The notes under the pieces: generated by a model
Told to the model about the DNA's origin: nothing
What the model saw: the letters and a program-made list of their open reading frames with translations, nothing else
The model's database searches: none
Shown: piece by piece, positions 59,886 to 64,000 of the stretch
Position numbering within the stretch: the first letter of the stretch is position 1
Layout of the letters: every line of letters begins with the position of its first letter
Assembly (NCBI GenBank): GCA_016180815.1
Contig: JACPAN010000020.1
Coordinates: forward strand, 1 to 64,000
DNA length: 64,000 bases
Origin: Elusimicrobiota bacterium
Lineage (GTDB): Bacteria; Elusimicrobiota; Elusimicrobia; JACQPE01
Direction: 5' to 3'
Program-made: the position numbers and the translations under genes

Positions 59886-60525
59886 CGCCGACTTTCGGGC
59901 ACAAATCCGCCAGCCGGCATTGACCGCATAGCGCTTTGGGCGCGCGGCAGACGGCGCGGCCGTGCTCCTTCATGAAATAGGTGATTTTAACCCAGTAGTT
60001 TTTTGGCAGGATGTTCATTAAGTCCTGTTCGATTTTTTTGGGGTCCGTGTTTTTGGAAAAGCCCAGGCGATTGGCCAGCCGGATCACATGCGTGTCCACC
60101 ACAACCCCGATGACTTTGTTGAAGGCATTGATCAAGACGGCGTTGGCGCTTTTTCTGCCGATGCCGGGCAGTTCGATCAGCGCTTCCATGGTCTGCGGCA
60201 CCCGTCCGTTATGTTTTTGCGCAATGATCGCGCAGGCTTTGTGAATATTTTTGGATTTTGTGTTTGAGAAATTAATGCCGGCGATATAGCGTTGAATTTC
60301 TTCGGGCGTCGAACGCGCGTAGTCTTGGGCGGTTTTAAACCGGGCGAAGAGCTTAGGGGTGGCCGCATTGACCGCCTGGTCGCGGGTTTGCGCCGACAGA
60401 ACCACCGCAACCAACAGCTCAAGCGGATTTGAAAAATTCAGATAATAATGGGCGCCGGGGTAAAGCTTGTCGAAGCGCTTGAGGATGGCGCGTGTTTGTC
60501 GATTCGAAATCGCCGCTTTCGCCAT
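59866..60525 (-). CDS. nth: Endonuclease III
   Basis: 219 residues from ATG at 60525. DNA glycosylase/AP lyase for oxidised pyrimidines. Helix-hairpin-helix ELPGIGRKSANAVL with catalytic Lys, the Asp in VVDTHVIRLANRLG, and the [4Fe-4S] motif CRAPKALCGQCRLADLC (C-x6-C-x2-C-x5-C). All catalytic parts are present. Its start codon directly abuts the start codon of the divergent SDR gene. Confidence 0.95.
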   Translation of the reverse strand: MAKAAISNRQTRAILKRFDKLYPGAHYYLNFSNPLELLVAVVLSAQTRDQAVNAATPKLFARFKTAQDYARSTPEEIQRYIAGINFSNTKSKNIHKACAIIAQKHNGRVPQTMEALIELPGIGRKSANAVLINAFNKVIGVVVDTHVIRLANRLGFSKNTDPKKIEQDLMNILPKNYWVKITYFMKEHGRAVCRAPKALCGQCRLADLCPKVGVTSSRR

Positions 60526-61254
60526 ATGAAAATTGAAAATTCGGTTATAGCAATTACCGGCGCGGGCCGAGGCATGGGCCGCGCTTATGCTTCCTGCTTC
60601 GCCAAGGCGGGCGCGCGGCTTAGCCTTTGCGCCAGAACCGCCGCCGACCTTGAGTCCGCGGCTCAAGAAGCCGTCAAGCGTTCTTCCCTTGGCCGCGACG
60701 CTGTTTTAACCCAAATCCTTGATATCACCGATCGCCAAGGCGCCGTCCAATGGATTCGCGAAACCGTCCGCCGCTTTGGGCGCATCGATGTTTTGATCAA
60801 TAACGCCGGGCTCTTGGGCGCGCGCGCCCCGCTTTACGATTACCCGGAGGATGTTTGGAAAAGCGTGATGGACGCCAATGTGAACGGCCTTTTTTGGGTG
60901 ACCAAAGCCTGTTTAAAAGAAACCATGCTCAAGCAAGGATCCGGTTTAATCGTCAATATTTCAAGCGGGGTCGGCCGCGTTGGTAAGCCCAATTGGGGCG
61001 CTTATGCCGCGAGTAAATTCGCTTTGGAAGGCATAAATCAGGTATTGGCCAATGAACTTCGGGAGAAAGGCATTATTTCCATCGCGTTTAATCCCGAAGG
61101 AACGCGCACGAAAATGCGCGCCGACGCTTACCCGCAGGAAGACCCTGAAACCTTGAAGACGCCGGAACAATTGGCCGAGGTTCTGGCCAAATTCATCCCG
61201 CGCCTTACCATCAATGATTCGGGAAAATCCTTTGACTACAAAGATATTCAGTAG
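60526..61254 (+). CDS. Short-chain dehydrogenase/reductase
   Basis: 242 residues from ATG 60526. NAD(P)-dependent Rossmann-fold enzyme: VIAITGAGRGMGRAYA (TGxxxGxG), INNAGLLGAR (NNAG), catalytic Ser in NISSGVGRVG and Tyr/Lys in YAASKFALEG. Resembles 3-oxoacyl-ACP reductases of the FabG type, but the substrate cannot be told. No intergenic space separates it from divergent nth, so its promoter must lie within nth or it may start elsewhere. The last 41 bp overlap the next gene. Confidence 0.9.
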   Translation: MKIENSVIAITGAGRGMGRAYASCFAKAGARLSLCARTAADLESAAQEAVKRSSLGRDAVLTQILDITDRQGAVQWIRETVRRFGRIDVLINNAGLLGARAPLYDYPEDVWKSVMDANVNGLFWVTKACLKETMLKQGSGLIVNISSGVGRVGKPNWGAYAASKFALEGINQVLANELREKGIISIAFNPEGTRTKMRADAYPQEDPETLKTPEQLAEVLAKFIPRLTINDSGKSFDYKDIQ

Positions 61255-61828
61255 GCTCGGGGCCGCGGTTTTTTTAGGCGCGCTCGGTTTCTCGGCCCTG
61301 ATCGCCTTCTCCAAGGAACCGGATCGCTTGGACCAAATCGAAGCCAAAGTGGTGTCCGTGATGCCGGATGCCGAAGGCAAGGGTTGGCTGGTGATTTTAG
61401 CCCCTAAAACCTTGGATATTTCAAATATGGCGCCCCGCCGTAAGAAAAAATACAAATACCCTCAGAAAGTGCTGGTCATCGGCGTGGGCATGTCCGAAGG
61501 GACGTCGATTTTTTACGCCGTCGCCAAAAAAACATCGATCCGTCCCTTGACGCATGAACTCTTTTCCAAGTTCATGAATCAGGCCGGCGTCCGGCTTCTT
61601 TCTTGCCTGATTCATACGGTTTCCGGCAATACTTTTTTCGCCAGGCTCGATTGGACGCTGGGGGATAAAAAATACTCCACCGATGCCCGCCCTTCGGATG
61701 CCATGGCTCTGGCCTTAAGGTCAAAAGCCAAAATCTACGTTCTCAGGAAGGTCTTCGAGGAAAACGGCTTGGATTGGCCGCCGGATAAGGATAAATTCAA
61801 GGACGCGCCCCGCGAAGGGCCTCTTTAA
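61214..61828 (+). CDS. Membrane-anchored BFN/DUF151 protein
   Basis: 204 residues. An N-terminal hydrophobic segment (AAVFLGALGFSALIAF) acts as signal or anchor; such an anchor is not typical for this family. The DUF151 (bifunctional nuclease) domain covers about 60-185: GVGMSEGTSIFYAVAKKTSI and then YSTDARPSDAMALALRSKAK. Some plant and bacterial members are reported nucleases; the function here is unproven. ATG 61214 lies inside the end of the SDR gene. Confidence 0.82.
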   Translation: MIRENPLTTKIFSRLGAAVFLGALGFSALIAFSKEPDRLDQIEAKVVSVMPDAEGKGWLVILAPKTLDISNMAPRRKKKYKYPQKVLVIGVGMSEGTSIFYAVAKKTSIRPLTHELFSKFMNQAGVRLLSCLIHTVSGNTFFARLDWTLGDKKYSTDARPSDAMALALRSKAKIYVLRKVFEENGLDWPPDKDKFKDAPREGPL

Positions 61829-61853
61829 CCCCTAAATCCTTATCCTGTATACT
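61825..61853 (+). promoter_or_regulatory. Promoter of the ferredoxin gene (predicted leaderless)
   Basis: TTAACC, 17-bp spacer, TATACT at 61848-61853. The predicted RNA start is the ATG itself (61860). Confidence 0.6.
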
Positions 61854-61859
61854 TAGGTT

Positions 61860-62309
61860 ATGCCGGCTCAAATGAACCCCCAGCGCCGCGCCGCTCTCGT
61901 TAAAGGGGCGTCCAAGGCGAAGATTAAAGCCCTGGTCAATCTCAACGCCTGCACCGGCTGCGAGGTCTGCATCGCGGTCTGCCCGGTGCCCACCTGCATC
62001 GAAAAATTCGGCGAATCACCGGAAAACTGGGGCGTTTATGTCAACTACGACATCTGTATTGGGTGCATGCTCTGCGTCAAAGACTGCCCGTGGGACACGA
62101 TACGTATGGTTCCGACCGATTCAATCAAGGAACACAAAACAAGTTTAGACAGCCAACTCACCCACGATCACGCCATTTTCAGCAACCCCCAAGTTGTCGA
62201 GGGAGAACTGCGAACCTTCGTCGGGAAACCCCCATTTAACAACCCCCAGGTTGAGCAACTTTTCCAGAAACAAAACCCCCAAGTGCCCAACTTGATGGGG
62301 CCCAAGTAG
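61860..62309 (+). CDS. 2[4Fe-4S] ferredoxin-type protein
   Basis: 149 residues. Two cluster motifs, CTGCEVCIAVCPVPTC (about 32-47) and CIGCMLCVKDCP, spaced about 20 residues apart, as in 2[4Fe-4S] ferredoxins and electron-transfer subunits. A basic N-terminal extension and a ~55-residue Pro/Gln/Asn-rich tail with FNNPQVEQLFQKQNPQVPNL are unusual. Partner enzymes are not in the window. The gene ends near the shift to AT-richer DNA, so it is the last core-like gene. Confidence 0.87.
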   Translation: MPAQMNPQRRAALVKGASKAKIKALVNLNACTGCEVCIAVCPVPTCIEKFGESPENWGVYVNYDICIGCMLCVKDCPWDTIRMVPTDSIKEHKTSLDSQLTHDHAIFSNPQVVEGELRTFVGKPPFNNPQVEQLFQKQNPQVPNLMGPK

Positions 62310-62496
62310 ACCTGGCCGATATTGCGGAATGTTGCCGAATGTTGCTCAAATGGGCAGCAAAGCGGGCAGCAAAAGTGCTACCCAAAAGGGCACATGGAAA
62401 GGGGGTGGGTAGCAGGGTTTTTGCGCTCTTCCTGAGGTCAACGCAAAAATCTGTGATCTCTTGAGGGTTAAGCCTTAAACCAAAAGAGCAAGGCTT

Positions 62497-62525
62497 TTGG
62501 CTTACATTTTACAGACCTGTAAAAA
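62497..62525 (+). promoter_or_regulatory. Promoter with palindromic operator before the HTH gene
   Basis: TTGGCT and TAAAAA are 17 bp apart. A palindrome TTTTACAG-AC-CTGTAAAA (62507-62524) covers the spacer and -10 region, as expected for autoregulation by the downstream HTH protein. The ACAG/CTGT core also recalls LexA half-sites, but the spacing is wrong for LexA. Confidence 0.45.
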
Positions 62526-62542
62526 TTTTATTAAATGAAGCA

Positions 62543-62764
62543 ATGTCGATAAAAGTTGCCGTAACCCCCAACGATATCTTGAGTACCACCGAGGTGTGTG
62601 AACTTTTGGGGATTACAAGACAAACCCTGTATTCTTGGATGGACCAAAATAGGATTAAACCCTGGAAGCGAACCGGCGGAGGAGCCACTTGGATTTTTTT
62701 ACGTTGGGACGCAGAAAAACTAAAGGGAAAAAAATATAAGCTGGAACCACAGCCCAACAACTAA
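62543..62764 (+). CDS. HTH_17/excisionase-type DNA-binding protein
   Basis: 73 residues. MerR-like winged helix: ILSTTEVCELLGITRQTLYS, then WMDQNRIKPWKRTGG and FLRWDAEKL, the hallmark of HTH_17/Xis-type proteins. Such proteins act in excision of mobile elements or as small repressors. It is the first gene after the composition change and has its own palindromic site upstream. No integrase is seen in the window. Confidence 0.82.
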   Translation: MSIKVAVTPNDILSTTEVCELLGITRQTLYSWMDQNRIKPWKRTGGGATWIFLRWDAEKLKGKKYKLEPQPNN

Positions 62765-62800
62765 AAAGCTTAAGTCTTCGTTGACGTTTTATTAATATTT

Positions 62801-63388
62801 ATGGAAATTAATGAATGTATTCAGCGATTAAAGGATCAACTTGGTCAAATTGAATCCTTAAAAAAAGGACCTGCCTTCAATCCGCAGTATCAGCTTTGGG
62901 AGAATGCAACAACTAGGTTACTGAAAAGCGCTTTTGATGAAGCGACGGTTGCTGTTTTTGAAGATTCGTCTGAAATGCGATGGTCTTTAAGCGATGAGGA
63001 TCATTGCGCAAAGTTTTTGGGGACTCTCGAAAAGAAAAGGTCGGCACTTGAAGCAATAATTCGACAATACGAAACGGCGTTGCATCCGATAGTCAACGGG
63101 ACTGCGGCAGATGTCCTACAAAATCACGCATTGCATACAAAAATTGAGGCGGTAGCCGGAAGCCTTTTCCGTGATGGGCATTATGCCCAGGCGGTTGAGG
63201 AAGCATTGAAGAGGGTTATTTCTGAAGTAAAAAATCGAATGCAGGCTCTTGGGAAAAATACGCATGACGGGGGAGATTCATTGATGAATCATGCTTTTGG
63301 ATGCGATAATCGAGCGCCATTTATCAAATTTAACCAACTGGGATCTCAGGAAGAGAGAGATGAGCAGAGGGGTATTATGTTCTTATGA
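62801..63388 (+). CDS. TIGR02391-like protein, C-terminally shortened
   Basis: 195 residues. Residues 1-105 are helical with no known domain. Residues 110-190 match the TIGR02391/Ymh family: HTKIEAVAGSLFRDGHYAQA, VEEALKRVISEVKNR, GGDSLMNHAFG and EERDEQRGIMFL. Family members normally continue with an RNPxAH motif right after this; here a stop codon comes first, so the last ~40 residues are missing. The family is common in defence and abortive-infection islands. AT-richer codon use than the housekeeping genes suggests transfer. May be non-functional or a variant. Confidence 0.75.
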   Translation: MEINECIQRLKDQLGQIESLKKGPAFNPQYQLWENATTRLLKSAFDEATVAVFEDSSEMRWSLSDEDHCAKFLGTLEKKRSALEAIIRQYETALHPIVNGTAADVLQNHALHTKIEAVAGSLFRDGHYAQAVEEALKRVISEVKNRMQALGKNTHDGGDSLMNHAFGCDNRAPFIKFNQLGSQEERDEQRGIMFL

Positions 63389-63461
63389 TCCAGATGAGTT
63401 AGTTCGAAAAAATGCAAATTGGGTAATCAGCAAGATTAGCGAAAAGATGAAGGGGGCATAA
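63360..63461 (+). CDS. Possible short ORF overlapping the TIGR02391-like gene (33 aa)
   Basis: ATG 63360 in another frame, after a purine-rich stretch (AGGAAGAGAG). Product MSRGVLCSYDPDELVRKNAN then a helix WVISKISEKMKGA. It overlaps the end of the previous gene by 29 bp and lies 49 bp before the DarT gene. It could be a small partner, or leftover sequence from a deletion that cut the upstream gene. Confidence 0.3.
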   Translation: MSRGVLCSYDPDELVRKNANWVISKISEKMKGA

Positions 63462-63510
63462 TCCCAACAACGTCAGTTGAAATTCAGACGGTCAGTTTTG
63501 GCGGATTTTA

Positions 63511-64000
63511 ATGGCTTTTCAAATTAGAGAGCTTTATTACATTACTCATATTGATAATCTTCCCAGCATTGTGGCGGAGGGGATTTTGTCTCATGAGTTA
63601 GTGCTATCTAAAGGCCTTCGATATACACCGGTCTATGACGAACAAATTATCGCCGGACGACGGGAGCGGACTGCGGGTGGCCGTAATCTTCTGAGCTTTG
63701 CGAATCTTTATTTTCAAGCAAGAAACGCCATGCTGTACCGGGTTCTTTATGAAAAATCGCCCAATGATATTGTGGTTTTAGGAATTAGCAGGGATATCTT
63801 AAGGCGACCTGATATTTTCATTTCAGACGGGGGGTTAGGAAGTCCGCAATCAAGCGTTCTGCCTCCTCAAGAAGGGTTGAAAAATATTGATTCATTGCGC
63901 AAAGAACTTGACAGCGAGTATTGGAAACCTGAGGACGGCTCTAAAAGAAAGATGATGGCCGAGTGTCTGGTGCCAGACCTCGTGCCACCCGATCTGATCA
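63511..64000 (+). CDS. darT: DarT-type DNA ADP-ribosyltransferase (DUF4433), 3' partial
   Basis: The frame is open to the last base; 163 residues are visible. Known family members ADP-ribosylate thymidine in single-stranded DNA and are toxins in DarTG toxin-antitoxin and phage-defence systems. Matching segments: YYITHIDNLPSIVAEGILSH, an Arg-rich AGRRERTAGGRN, NLYFQARNAMLYRVLY, and KRKMMAECLVPDLVP, whose Glu should be the catalytic residue. The usual antitoxin DarG (macrodomain) would lie downstream, outside the window. No Shine-Dalgarno sequence is evident at ATG 63511. Confidence 0.87.
   Translation, partial: MAFQIRELYYITHIDNLPSIVAEGILSHELVLSKGLRYTPVYDEQIIAGRRERTAGGRNLLSFANLYFQARNAMLYRVLYEKSPNDIVVLGISRDILRRPDIFISDGGLGSPQSSVLPPQEGLKNIDSLRKELDSEYWKPEDGSKRKMMAECLVPDLVPPDLI

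Noticed and set aside
62310-62496. tRNA or integrase remnant in the gap before the HTH gene
   Set aside because: No cloverleaf could be built. GGGCAGCA direct repeats and an open frame ending at 62464 are too short and unlike any integrase motif I know.
62507-62524. LexA box
   Set aside because: The ACAG-AC... palindrome has half-sites in the wrong order and spacing for CTGT-N8-ACAG.
1-64000. CRISPR arrays, rRNA or tRNA genes, complete insertion sequences
   Set aside because: No regularly spaced short repeats, no rRNA or tRNA consensus and no transposase-like ORF were found on either strand.

Overview
The window is bacterial chromosome, moderately GC-rich (estimated by eye), from a Gram-negative (outer-membrane) lineage. 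Evidence for an outer membrane is a PorV-like barrel protein, a LolA-like carrier, secreted barrel-like proteins and OmpA-type peptidoglycan-binding domains. The giant Ig-repeat protein with an FlgD/T9SS-like C-terminus, the PorV-TPR protein and the housekeeping order nusA-infB-rbfA-nrnA-truB-ribF-rpsO-pnp suggest an uncultured phylum such as Elusimicrobiota or a relative. That placement is inference; no rRNA or other taxonomic marker was identified.

Region 1 (2-42165) is the most interesting part. It starts inside a gene for a secreted protein of more than 8,000 residues, built from four successive repeat arrays, an Asp-rich calcium-binding-like segment, a fibronectin-like domain and an FlgD/T9SS-like C-terminal domain. 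It continues with two natural FliF(RBM3)-FliG fusion proteins, two MotA/MotB stator pairs, an FlbD homologue, a PorV-like outer-membrane protein with a TPR tail, four large coiled-coil proteins (about 2,670 residues together) and a secreted protein. No flagellin, hook, rod, FliM/FliN or export-apparatus gene is present here. Tandem GEMM-I (cyclic-di-GMP class I) riboswitch-like elements lie just before the PorV-like gene, and the two FliF-FliG genes share a similar promoter. I read this as a c-di-GMP-controlled, ion-driven FliG/MotAB machine working on a giant surface adhesin rather than a flagellum, possibly a gliding system analogous to GldLM/SprB of Bacteroidota.

Region 2 (42172-43466) holds a 163-bp near-perfect inverted repeat, a cysteine desulfurase gene broken by an internal deletion and frameshift, and an intrinsic terminator.

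Region 3 (43507-61828) is housekeeping: rimP-nusA-infB-rbfA-nrnA-truB-ribF in one tightly packed operon, then rpsO, pnp, a biotin carboxyl carrier protein, a small winged-helix protein, ftsK, a LolA-like carrier, a RodZ-like protein, pgsA, pgpA (opposite strand), a secreted barrel-like protein, nth (opposite strand), an SDR oxidoreductase and a membrane-anchored BFN/DUF151 protein. Several genes have a -10 box 5-13 nt before the start codon and no Shine-Dalgarno sequence, consistent with leaderless or very short-leader mRNAs.

Region 4 (61860-64000) begins with a two-cluster ferredoxin, then changes to AT-richer accessory DNA: a small HTH_17 regulator with a palindromic operator, a TIGR02391-like gene lacking its C-terminus, a short overlapping ORF, and the start of a DarT-type DNA ADP-ribosyltransferase cut by the window end. 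This looks like the edge of a defence island.
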